Origin: Actinosynnema sp. ALI-1.44
GTDB lineage: Bacteria; Actinomycetota; Actinomycetes; Mycobacteriales; Pseudonocardiaceae
Direction: 5' to 3'
Length of the DNA stretch: 64,000 nt
Assembly (NCBI RefSeq): GCF_001984155.1
Contig: NZ_MTQO01000053.1
Coordinates: 744,001-808,000 of the forward strand
Positions within the stretch are counted from its first letter, which is position 1; each line of letters begins with the position of its first letter. A model generated the notes under the pieces. It saw only the letters and a program-made list of their open reading frames with translations, did no database searches and was not told the origin of the DNA. Of the stretch, positions 34,027 through 41,833 are shown in pieces. The translations under genes and the position numbers were made by a program.

Positions 34027-35577
34027 ATGCTACTGAGATCCAGGGTGGCAGTCGCCGCGACGGCGGCAGGGCTTGTCACGGCGTTATTCGGAACAAGCGC
34101 GAGCGCCGCCCCGGCACCGGGCGCGGCAGGCGTTGGTGACGCCTATTACCCGAACGACGGTAATGGCGGCTATGACGTTTCGCACTACAACATCAGGATC
34201 ACCTACAACCCCGCGACCGACCTGCTGACCGGGTCGACCACGATCCTGGCCCGCAGCACCCAGGAGCTGTCGAGCTTCAACCTCGACTTCCTGCTGCCGA
34301 TCAAGTCCGTCCGGGTCAACAACTTCCCCGCCCGCGTCACGGCCAACGCGGGCGAGGTCACCGTCACCCCGCCCGCGGCGATCGGCAACAACCAGAACCT
34401 GACCATCGTCGTCCAGTACGAGGGCAAGCCGTCGACGGTGAAGGACGCGGCAGGCGCCAACTACTGGAAGAAGACGCCGGACGGCGCGCTCGCGGTGGAC
34501 GAGCCGCACATCGCCAAGTGGTGGTTCCCGAGCAACGACCACCCGACCGACAAGGCGACCTACGACGTGTCCGTCGTTGTGCCGCAGGGCGTCGAGGCGT
34601 TGTCCAACGGGACGTTCGCCGGGACCCAGCAGACCCTCAACGGCTGGGTCCGCTGGAACTGGCGCACCACCAGTCCACAAGCGACATACCTGGCCTTCCT
34701 CGCGGTCGGCCAGTTCGAGATCCGCACCAGCACGGCACCCAACGGCCAGCAGGTGGTCAACGCCTACGGCGACAACCTCGGCGCCAACGGCCCGGCCGCG
34801 CGCGCCAGCGTGGAGCGCACGCCCGAGGTGATCGAGTTCCTGGAAACCCAGTTCGGCCCGTACCCGTTCGAGGCACAGGGCGGCGTGGTCTCGACCGGTC
34901 TCGGCTTCGCGCTGGAGACCCAGACCCGTCCGGTGTACAGCACGGCGTTCTTCCCGCGCGGTGCCAACACGAGCGTGGTCGCGCACGAGCTGGCGCACCA
35001 GTGGTTCGGTGACTCGGTGTCGGTTCAGAGCTGGCGCAACATCTGGCTGAACGAGGGCTTCGCCCGCTACTCGGAGTGGCTGTGGGCGGAGAGCCAGGCC
35101 GAGGGCACGGCGGCGGAGATCGCCCAGTACTACTACGACCGCCGTCCGGACACGGACCCGTTCTGGCAGGTCGTCGTCGGCGAGCCCGGTTCGGGCAAGG
35201 AGTTCGACATCGCGGTCTACGACCGTGGCGCGCTCGCGGTGCACGCGTTCCGCAACGCTGTCGGTGACGAGGACTTCTTCAAGATCCTCAAGACCTGGCA
35301 GGCGACGAAGAAGTACGGCAACGGCAAGATCGAGGAGTTCATCGGCCTGGCCGAGCGGATCTCCGGCAAGCCGCTGTTCGCCCTGTTCCAGACCTGGCTG
35401 TTCACCAAGGGCAAGCCGGCACCGGAGGACCTCGGCAACGCGGCCTTCTCGGCTCGTTCGGCGAAGGCGGCGACGCCGCCGAAGGCGATCGAGAAGCTGG
35501 ACCTGACCCGCGACACCCTGGCCAGGACCGGCCACCTGGGTCACGGTCACTCGGAGCACGACGGCCACGGCCACTGA
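34027..35577 (+). CDS. Secreted M1-family metallopeptidase
   Basis: A 516-aa exported zinc peptidase. The signal peptide (about 1-29) ends near ASAAPAPG. The N-terminal beta domain leads to the catalytic site VVAHELAHQWFGDS (HExxH, about 317-330), with the third zinc ligand in WLNEGFARYSEW. The C-terminal helical domain of larger aminopeptidase N enzymes is short. The very end is His-rich (GHLGHGHSEHDGHGH), possibly metal-binding. ATG 34027 has GGGGG upstream. A 15-bp hairpin terminator follows. Confidence 0.9.
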   Translation: MLLRSRVAVAATAAGLVTALFGTSASAAPAPGAAGVGDAYYPNDGNGGYDVSHYNIRITYNPATDLLTGSTTILARSTQELSSFNLDFLLPIKSVRVNNFPARVTANAGEVTVTPPAAIGNNQNLTIVVQYEGKPSTVKDAAGANYWKKTPDGALAVDEPHIAKWWFPSNDHPTDKATYDVSVVVPQGVEALSNGTFAGTQQTLNGWVRWNWRTTSPQATYLAFLAVGQFEIRTSTAPNGQQVVNAYGDNLGANGPAARASVERTPEVIEFLETQFGPYPFEAQGGVVSTGLGFALETQTRPVYSTAFFPRGANTSVVAHELAHQWFGDSVSVQSWRNIWLNEGFARYSEWLWAESQAEGTAAEIAQYYYDRRPDTDPFWQVVVGEPGSGKEFDIAVYDRGALAVHAFRNAVGDEDFFKILKTWQATKKYGNGKIEEFIGLAERISGKPLFALFQTWLFTKGKPAPEDLGNAAFSARSAKAATPPKAIEKLDLTRDTLARTGHLGHGHSEHDGHGH

Positions 35578-35599
35578 GGTTCCTGACAGTCGATGATCA

Positions 35600-35633
35600 G
35601 CCGGGCCGGGCAGCGTGTGCTGCCCGGCCCGGC
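35600..35633. terminator. Strong bidirectional hairpin between peptidase and SDR genes
   Basis: GCCGGGCCGGGCAGC (35600-35614) and its exact complement (35619-35633) form a 15-bp GC-rich stem with a GTGT loop, between the convergent stop codons at 35577 and 35637. There is no long U-tract, but the position and strength support a shared terminator. Confidence 0.75.
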
Positions 35634-35636
35634 CGT

Positions 35637-36389
35637 TCACCAGGGAATGACGTTGTCCACGGAGTCGGGGCCGCGGAAGCTGCCGGTGGGGCCGTCGGCG
35701 GGAAGCGTGGCGAGCAGGACCGGGACGCGGGCACCGTCGGCTGTCGTGCGGTCGCCGAGGGGGAACGCCGCCCCGGTGTTCTGATCCGTCGGCACAGCGC
35801 CTGGGCTGGCCGCGTTCACCTTGATGCCGTCGGCGCGCAACGCGTCGGCGTAGAGCAGGGTCAAGGCGTTGAGTGCGGCCTTGGACGAGCTGTACGCGAG
35901 CAGGCCCCGCGATGGGATCGGGCTCGTGAGGTCGTCCAGCAACGTCAACGAGCCCAGCCCGCTGGACATGTTCACGATCCGCGCTCGGTGCGAGCGACGC
36001 AGCAACGGCAAACAAGCCGACGTCACCGTGACGACGCCGAAAACGTTGACCTCGTACGTCTCGCGCAGTTGCTCGGCCGTGATCCCGGTCGGCGGGACGT
36101 CCCACTCGACCACGATCCCGGCGTTGTTGACCAGCACGTCCAGCTGCCCGGTCTCGGCGCCGATCCGCTCCACGGCCGCGGCGACCGATTCCCGGTCGGT
36201 CACGTCGAGCCGCACGAACCGGATGTCCAGATCCGCGTGCCTGGTGAGCTCGTCAGCGGCTCGTTGCCCACGGCCGGGATCACGGGCCCCCAGGTAGACG
36301 GTGTGGCCCTGCTCGGCGAGCAGGCGGACGATCTCCCGGCCGATGCCCTTGTTGCCGCCGGTGACCAGCGCGGTGGTGCTCGATTCCAT
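35637..36389 (-). CDS. Short-chain dehydrogenase/reductase
   Basis: A 250-aa classical SDR. The cofactor motif is VTGGNKGIGREIV (about 9-21), the structural motif is LVNNAGIVVEWD, and the catalytic pair is in LAYSSSKAALNAL (YxxxK) after VNMSSGLGSL. Acidic residues after the second strand are lacking and GARDPGR is present, so NADPH is likely. The substrate is unknown. It is divergent from the LysR gene 70 bp away, the usual arrangement of an enzyme with its regulator. Confidence 0.9.
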   Translation of the reverse strand: MESSTTALVTGGNKGIGREIVRLLAEQGHTVYLGARDPGRGQRAADELTRHADLDIRFVRLDVTDRESVAAAVERIGAETGQLDVLVNNAGIVVEWDVPPTGITAEQLRETYEVNVFGVVTVTSACLPLLRRSHRARIVNMSSGLGSLTLLDDLTSPIPSRGLLAYSSSKAALNALTLLYADALRADGIKVNAASPGAVPTDQNTGAAFPLGDRTTADGARVPVLLATLPADGPTGSFRGPDSVDNVIPW

Positions 36390-36447
36390 GTCCTCCACTC
36401 CAGCCGGTCGCGGGCCGGGAGTAAAAGACCGATCGGGTGTGGCCCCA

Positions 36448-36453
36448 TACCCT
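36448..36453 (+). promoter_or_regulatory. -10 element, leaderless start of LysR gene
   Basis: TACCCT lies 6 nt before ATG 36460 within the 70-bp SDR/LysR divergent region, where the LysR protein would be expected to bind. Confidence 0.45.
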
Positions 36454-36459
36454 GGCGGT

Positions 36460-37353
36460 ATGCCGGAGCCGGAGATCCGTGAACTGCGGTACTTCCACGC
36501 GGTCGCCCAGGAGCTGAACATCACCAGAGCGGCGGAGCGGCTCGGGATCGCCCAGCCGCCGCTGTCGAGGGCCGTTCGGCAGCTGGAACGCCGCCTTGGC
36601 GTCGACCTGTTCAACCGTCGCGACAACGGGCTGGTGCTCACCGATGCCGGTGAGGTGCTGCTCAAGGAAGCGGTCGTCGTCCTTGCTGCCCTGGACAACG
36701 CCGTCCGCGAGACTCGCCGTGCGGGCCTCGCCAAGCTTGTAGTGACCGCCAAACCAGGTGTGGCCACGGATCTGCTGCACCGGGTCTGCGAGCGGTTCCG
36801 CGCCGAACCGGACGCGCCGGAGATCCAGGTGGTGGTGAGCGGCTTCGGCGAACAGGCGGACATGGTCCGCGACGGCCGCGCGGACGTGGCGATCGCCGCG
36901 TGCGTCGACGGCCGTGGCCTGGCGACCGAGCTGCTGGCCACCGAACCCCGCGTCGCGGCGCTCGCCTCCGGGCATCCGCTGGCGGCGCGTGCCGTCCTCA
37001 GCACCGCGGACCTGCTGACCGAACCGGCACCCAGGTGGAGCGACCCGCGAGTCGTCGACCGCGACTACTGGCTGGGCCACCCGGACCGCCCGGCGGACGG
37101 CCCGATCGTCCGTGACAGCGCTCAACTCCTGGAAGTCGTCGCACTGGGACAAGCCGTCGCGTTGGTGCCTTCCTCGCTGGCCGCCCGCAACGTCCGGCCC
37201 GACGTGGTCTACCGCCCGGTGCCGGACGCCGCGCGGTACCGGACATTGGCCCTCTGGTCGGCGCGACGCCGGTCACCTTGGACAGGCCGGTTCGTCCAGA
37301 CCGCGAAGACGCAGGCGTCGCCGTCGGTACAGTGCGGGCGTGGCAGTGGGTAG
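36460..37353 (+). CDS. LysR-family transcriptional regulator
   Basis: A 297-aa regulator. The N-terminal winged HTH reads LRYFHAVAQELNITRAAERL then PPLSRAVRQLERRLGVDLF. The effector domain begins at about 90 (LVVTAKPGVATDLLHRV). It probably controls the divergent SDR gene. The first 35 bp of the DUF3592 promoter lie within its 3' end, and its stop lies 14 bp into the DUF3592 gene. Confidence 0.9.
   Translation: MPEPEIRELRYFHAVAQELNITRAAERLGIAQPPLSRAVRQLERRLGVDLFNRRDNGLVLTDAGEVLLKEAVVVLAALDNAVRETRRAGLAKLVVTAKPGVATDLLHRVCERFRAEPDAPEIQVVVSGFGEQADMVRDGRADVAIAACVDGRGLATELLATEPRVAALASGHPLAARAVLSTADLLTEPAPRWSDPRVVDRDYWLGHPDRPADGPIVRDSAQLLEVVALGQAVALVPSSLAARNVRPDVVYRPVPDAARYRTLALWSARRRSPWTGRFVQTAKTQASPSVQCGRGSG
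37328..37333 (+). promoter_or_regulatory. -10 element, leaderless start of DUF3592 gene
   Basis: TACAGT lies 6 nt before GTG 37340, inside the end of the LysR gene. Confidence 0.4.
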
Positions 37354-37810
37354 GGCGTCGCAGGTTCGTCGGGTCGCGGCGATCACGTTGGTGTCGATCG
37401 GCGCGACCGTGACGCTGCTCGCGGTGACGCTGGTGATCGGGGCGTACCGGGAAGACGCGGGCTTGAGCTCGCGCTCGGTGCGGACCACGGCGGAGGTGCT
37501 GTCCGTCGCCTTCGACCGGACGCTTGTGCGGTACCAGACCCCCGACGGCGCCGACCACATTCCGCCGGACGGCGTGGGTTACCCGGCGGGCTTGCAGGCG
37601 GGGCAACTGGTCGAGGTCGAGTACGACGCGGCGAAACCGGACCTGGTCAAGGTCGCGGGGCGGGGCGCGTACCTCACGTTGATGCCAGCGGGCACGCTCG
37701 TGCTGTTCCTGTGGCTGGTCATCGGGCCAGTCCTGTGGTGGCTGCGGCGGCGGTACGGGACGCTGTTCAGACGTGATCACCCACAGTCGCTGTCTCCTGC
37801 CACCAGCTGA
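37340..37810 (+). CDS. DUF3592-like two-helix membrane protein
   Basis: A 156-aa protein. One N-terminal helix (about 12-33) is followed by an extracytoplasmic loop of about 75 residues (TTAEVLSVAFDRTLVRYQTP, GLQAGQLVEVEYDAAKPDLV). A second helix follows at about 116-137, and it ends in a basic tail. The layout matches DUF3592 and the membrane protein between menD and the mannosyltransferase gene in mycobacteria (Rv0556). Its last 44 bp overlap the convergent phosphatase gene. Function unknown. Confidence 0.75.
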   Translation: MAVGRASQVRRVAAITLVSIGATVTLLAVTLVIGAYREDAGLSSRSVRTTAEVLSVAFDRTLVRYQTPDGADHIPPDGVGYPAGLQAGQLVEVEYDAAKPDLVKVAGRGAYLTLMPAGTLVLFLWLVIGPVLWWLRRRYGTLFRRDHPQSLSPATS

Positions 37811-38612
37811 GCACCTCGTCGGCCACGCCGGGCGCCGCCACCAGCAAACCGTCCACGGGCAGCGCGGTGTCCTCGCCGTGCCGGTCGAGCACGGACGCCC
37901 CCGATTCGATCGCCAACGCGACCGCGCCGGCCACGTCCCACTCGTGGTAGCTGTGCAGTACGGCCGCCGCCGCGTGCCCCAACGCCACCTGCGCGATGGC
38001 CAGTGCGGCCGAACCCAGCACACGGACGCCCGCATGGGCACGGGCGGCGCGTTCGATGAACCCGCCCATCCCCGGCCACGGCCCGGTCCTGGTGAGTTCG
38101 GTGCACACGATCACGCCCGCCGTGGTGGTCCGGTCGACAAGCGACACCTGGACCCCGTTGGCCCGTGCACCCCGGCCGCGCGCGGCCGCGTAGATCTGCC
38201 CGCGGTACGGGTCCGCCACCACCCCGACCACCGGACCTGACGCGTCCACCAACGCGAGGCTGTACGCGCACCACGGCACGCCCGCGACGTAGTTGGCCGT
38301 CCCGTCCACCGGGTCGACGACCCAGCGGTACTCGGCAGCGTCCGAACCGATGTCGGCGCCGAACTCCTGGCCGACGACCGGCATACCGGGGAACTCGGCG
38401 GTCAACACACGGCGGGTGTGGCGTTCCAGGGTCCGATCGGTGTCGGTGACCCAGTCGAACGGCGAGTCCTTGCCTGCCGGGCGCGCGCCCCGGCCCGCGG
38501 TCGCGGTGATCACGTCGGTTGCGTCGTTGGCCAGCCGGCCGGCTACTTCCAGTGCCCGTGACAGCAGTCCTGGTGCGACTGGCCTGGGCGGGCGCGACGA
38601 CAAGAGGGTCAT
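37767..38612 (-). CDS. Inositol-monophosphatase family protein
   Basis: A 281-aa Mg/Li-sensitive-type phosphatase. The metal site is VVDPVDGTANYVAGVPW (DPxDGTxN) and the distal motif is EWDVAGAVALAIESGA (WDxAG). The first acidic motif reads VGQEFGAD rather than GEE. Substrates in the family include inositol-1-phosphate, histidinol phosphate and PAP; the mannosyltransferase next door makes an inositol-lipid link attractive but unproven. It overlaps the convergent DUF3592 gene by 44 bp. Confidence 0.87.
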   Translation of the reverse strand: MTLLSSRPPRPVAPGLLSRALEVAGRLANDATDVITATAGRGARPAGKDSPFDWVTDTDRTLERHTRRVLTAEFPGMPVVGQEFGADIGSDAAEYRWVVDPVDGTANYVAGVPWCAYSLALVDASGPVVGVVADPYRGQIYAAARGRGARANGVQVSLVDRTTTAGVIVCTELTRTGPWPGMGGFIERAARAHAGVRVLGSAALAIAQVALGHAAAAVLHSYHEWDVAGAVALAIESGASVLDRHGEDTALPVDGLLVAAPGVADEVLSWWQETATVGDHV

Positions 38613-38767
38613 GCCGACCTAGAGTGACCGCGCTCGGTGTCCGGTATGCGACCGGAAGGTGACCAGCGAAGGATCGCAAGGCCACACGTTGGAAGTTTCG
38701 GCTTCGTTCCCCGGCACGTCACGCGCACGTCGCCGGTGTGCTCGGATTCCCGATCATCGTGAGGACC

Positions 38768-39871
38768 GTGCGAGTCGCCATCGTCACCGAGAGCTTTCTG
38801 CCGCAGGTGAACGGCGTGACGAACTCCGTTCTCCGTGTCATCGAGTACCTGCGTGACCACGGTCATCAGGCACTCGTGGTAGCGCCTGGGCCAGGCCCGG
38901 ACAGCTACCTGCACGCCCCGGTCGTGCGGACCCGTGCGGTCGACGTCCCCGGTGTCACCTCCCTTCCGATCGGCCTACCAGGGCCGCGGATCACCACTGC
39001 CCTGCTTGACTTCGAACCCGATGTCGTCCACCTCGCCTCGCCTTTCGTGCTCGGCGCTGGTGGGCTGCGCGCGGCCCGTCTGCTGGACGTGCCGACGGTC
39101 GCGGTGTACCAGACCGACGTCGCCGGCTTCGCCGCGTCCTACGGCCTGGCCAGAGGCGCCGCCGTGGCCTGGCGCTGGATCCGCCGCCTGCACACGTACT
39201 CCGACCGGACGCTGGCACCGTCGACCGAAGCCGTGCAGTCCCTGGCCCGCCACGGCATCCCCCGGGTGCACCGGTGGGGCCGGGGTGTGGACACCGACCT
39301 GTTCAACCCCGACCGACGGGACACGGAGCTACGGCGTGAGCTCGCGCCCAACGGCGAGATGCTCGTCGGCTACGTCGGCAGGCTGGCCCCGGAGAAACAG
39401 GTCGCCCGCTTGGCGGCGTTGAACGACATGCCAGGTGTCCGCCTGGTTGTCGTCGGCGACGGCCCGGACATGGCGAACCTGAAGGACAAGCTGCCCGGCG
39501 CGGCCTTCCTCGGCTTCCGGACGGGCGTGCCCCTCGCCGAGGCCTACGCGAGCCTGGACGTGTTCGTGCACACCGGTCCGCACGAAACGTTCTGCCAGGC
39601 CGTGCAGGAGGCGATGGCGTCCGGTCTGCCGGTGCTCGCCCCGGACGCGGGCGGGCCCCGTGACCTCGTCGACCACGGCAAGACGGGGTACCTCCTCACT
39701 GACATGGACGCCCAACTGCGCCCGGTGGTCCAAGGCCTGCTCGACCCGGCTCTGCGATCACGGCTGGCCGCGGCCGGTCGCCGCACCGTGGCGGGCCGCA
39801 CGTGGACAGCGGTGTGCCACGAGCTGATGGGGCACTACACGGCGGTGACCCGTCTGGCCCAGGCGGCGTGA
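38768..39871 (+). CDS. GT4 glycosyltransferase, MgtA/PimB-like mannosyltransferase
   Basis: A 367-aa GT-B enzyme. The N-terminus [21 protein letters not shown] is characteristic of MgtA (Rv0557), which uses GDP-mannose on glycolipid acceptors at the cytosolic membrane face. The donor site includes [12 protein letters not shown] and [15 protein letters not shown] (EX7E). GTG 38768 is chosen by alignment to the family; an in-frame GTG at 38738 would add ten residues. It overlaps the next glycosyltransferase gene by one base. The order of this gene, glycosyltransferase and menG is as in mycobacteria. Confidence 0.85.
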   Translation: MRVAIVTESFLPQVNGVTNSVLRVIEYLRDHGHQALVVAPGPGPDSYLHAPVVRTRAVDVPGVTSLPIGLPGPRITTALLDFEPDVVHLASPFVLGAGGLRAARLLDVPTVAVYQTDVAGFAASYGLARGAAVAWRWIRRLHTYSDRTLAPSTEAVQSLARHGIPRVHRWGRGVDTDLFNPDRRDTELRRELAPNGEMLVGYVGRLAPEKQVARLAALNDMPGVRLVVVGDGPDMANLKDKLPGAAFLGFRTGVPLAEAYASLDVFVHTGPHETFCQAVQEAMASGLPVLAPDAGGPRDLVDHGKTGYLLTDMDAQLRPVVQGLLDPALRSRLAAAGRRTVAGRTWTAVCHELMGHYTAVTRLAQAA

Positions 39872-40980
39872 TGCGCGTTGTCCAGCTGGCCAACTTCTAC
39901 GGCCCGAAGTCCGGCGGACTGCGCACAGCCCTGCACCACCTGGGCGCCGGGTACTGCGCACAGGGCCACGAGGTGATCCTCGTGGTGCCCGGCGATCGGT
40001 TCGCCGACGAACCGATGCCCAACGGCGTCCGCCGAATCACGTTGCCCGCCCCCAGGATCCCGGGAACAGGGGGCTACCGTGCGGTCGACCCGTGGCGCGT
40101 GCGGACGCTGCTGGCCAGGCTGCGGCCCGACCGCCTCGAGGTCTCGGACAGGTTGACCCTGCGGGGAATGGGCAGATGGGCGAGGGGCAACGGCGTCCCC
40201 AGTGTGGTGATCTCCCACGAAAGGCTTGATCGTCTGCTCGAACAGTTCCTCCTTCCGCCACGGTGGGCGCGGAATGTCGCGGACGCCGCGAACCGCCGAA
40301 TGGCAAGCGACTACGACACAGTGGTGTGCACGACGGAGTTCGCCCGCGAGGAGTTCGACCGGATCGGAGTCGGTAACGTCCGGCGAGTCCCGCTGGGAGT
40401 CGACCTGTCGACCTTCACCCCGGCGCGAAGATCCCCGCGGCTGCGCGAAGACCTGGCGTCGGGAGCGGAGACCCTCCTGATCCACTGTGGACGCCTCTCC
40501 CCGGAGAAGCACGTGGAACGCAGCGTGGACACCCTGGCCCAACTGCACTCGGAAGGCCACAGCGCCCGCCTGGTCGTCGCGGGCGACGGGCCGAGCATGG
40601 GCTCGTTGCGCCGCAGGGCAACCGGCCTGCCGATAACCTTCCTCGGCTTCGTGCAGTCGCGCACCGACGTGGCCCAACTGCTCGCAACGGCGGACGTCTC
40701 ACTGGCCCCCGGCCCCCACGAGACATTCGGCCTCGCGGCACTGGAAGCCCTGGCCTCCGGAACCCCGATAGTGGTCTCGGCATCATCGGCCCTCCGCGAA
40801 ATAGTCCGCCCAGGCTGCGGTGCCGCCGTGGACGACCACGCGGGCGCGTTCGCGGACGCGGTCGAAGACCTCCTGGCCGCCCCGGAATCCGGCCGCCGCG
40901 AAGCGGCACGAGCGAGGGCGGAGGAGTTCAGTTGGCGCTCTTCGGTCGAGGGAATGCTCAGGGCTCTTGCTCTCGGCTGA
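39871..40980 (+). CDS. GT4-family glycosyltransferase
   Basis: A 369-aa GT-B enzyme. It has an N-terminal VVQLANFYGPKSGGLRTAL acceptor-side loop, the donor site CGRLSPEKHVERSVD and the EX7E motif HETFGLAALEALASG. The sugar and acceptor are unknown; pairing with the MgtA-like gene suggests the same envelope glycolipid or glycan pathway. ATG 39871 shares its first base with the previous stop (TGATG). Confidence 0.85.
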   Translation: MRVVQLANFYGPKSGGLRTALHHLGAGYCAQGHEVILVVPGDRFADEPMPNGVRRITLPAPRIPGTGGYRAVDPWRVRTLLARLRPDRLEVSDRLTLRGMGRWARGNGVPSVVISHERLDRLLEQFLLPPRWARNVADAANRRMASDYDTVVCTTEFAREEFDRIGVGNVRRVPLGVDLSTFTPARRSPRLREDLASGAETLLIHCGRLSPEKHVERSVDTLAQLHSEGHSARLVVAGDGPSMGSLRRRATGLPITFLGFVQSRTDVAQLLATADVSLAPGPHETFGLAALEALASGTPIVVSASSALREIVRPGCGAAVDDHAGAFADAVEDLLAAPESGRREAARARAEEFSWRSSVEGMLRALALG

Positions 40981-41130
40981 CCATTCGCCTGCGGCGCGGT
41001 TGTAACAGCGTTTTCGCTCATGTGTTCAAGTTACCGGCAAAGATCAAACGGTGACAGGTGGTTCACTCGTTCGTGTCGGCGAGGGCTGGGGAGTCTCTCA
41101 GGTGGCGGCGTGCGGTTCGTCGTTCTCGCC

Positions 41131-41136
41131 TAGAGT
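41131..41136 (+). promoter_or_regulatory. -10 element, leaderless start of menG
   Basis: TAGAGT lies 6 nt before ATG 41143. The remaining 150 bp upstream, to the glycosyltransferase stop, hold no gene and no convincing Rex site. Confidence 0.5.
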
Positions 41137-41142
41137 TCGGGC

Positions 41143-41829
41143 ATGTCGCGTGCCAGCCTGGACAAGAAGCCGCGCGAGGTCGCCGAGATGTTCGACGGCG
41201 TCGCGCGCCGGTACGACCGGACCAACTCGGTCCTCACCCTGGGGTACGACCGGCGCTGGCGCGAGATGACCCGGCGGGTCCTCGACGCCCAGCCGGGCGA
41301 GAAGATCCTCGACCTCGCCGCCGGGACCGGGGTGTCGACGGTCGCGTTCGCGCGCACCGGCGCCTACTGCGTCGCTGCCGACTTCTCGGTCGGCATGCTC
41401 AGCAGCGGGGCCGCGCGCGAGATCCCGAAGGTCGCGGCCGACGCCATGCGGCTGCCCTTCGCCGACGACTCGTTCGACGCGGTCACGGTGGTCTTCGGGA
41501 TCCGCAACTTCTTCGACACGCGGGCCGCGCTCGCCGAGATGCTCCGGGTGGTCAAGCCGGGCGGCCGCCTGCTCGTGTGCGAGTTCGCCAACCCGAAGTT
41601 CAAGCCGTTCCGCGCGCTGTTCCACTGGGGCATGAAGCGGGTGGCCCCGGTCATCGCGAAGGTCGTCTCGTCCAACCCGGAGGCCTACCGCTACCTCGGC
41701 GAGTCGATCAAGGACTGGCATTCCCAGCGCGGCCTCGCCGAGATCGTGGCCAAGGCGGGCTGGGGCGAGGTGGAGTGGATGAACCTCACGTTCGGTGTCG
41801 TCGCACTCCACCGCGCCAAGAAGGTCTAG
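41143..41829 (+). CDS. menG: Demethylmenaquinone methyltransferase
   Basis: A 228-aa SAM-dependent enzyme of the UbiE/MenG family that completes menaquinone. [19 protein letters not shown] is the family start signature. The SAM motif is [15 protein letters not shown], and the UbiE motif is [20 protein letters not shown]. It ends 4 bp from the convergent secreted hydrolase gene. It works on the product of MenA; the quinone is then used by complex I and partly saturated by MenJ. Confidence 0.95.
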   Translation: MSRASLDKKPREVAEMFDGVARRYDRTNSVLTLGYDRRWREMTRRVLDAQPGEKILDLAAGTGVSTVAFARTGAYCVAADFSVGMLSSGAAREIPKVAADAMRLPFADDSFDAVTVVFGIRNFFDTRAALAEMLRVVKPGGRLLVCEFANPKFKPFRALFHWGMKRVAPVIAKVVSSNPEAYRYLGESIKDWHSQRGLAEIVAKAGWGEVEWMNLTFGVVALHRAKKV

Positions 41830-41833
41830 CCGT

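Noticed and set aside
41053-41068. GTGAC and TTCAC half-sites before menG as a Rex operator
   Set aside because: The spacer is 6 bp instead of 4 and one half-site is imperfect, so it does not fit the consensus.
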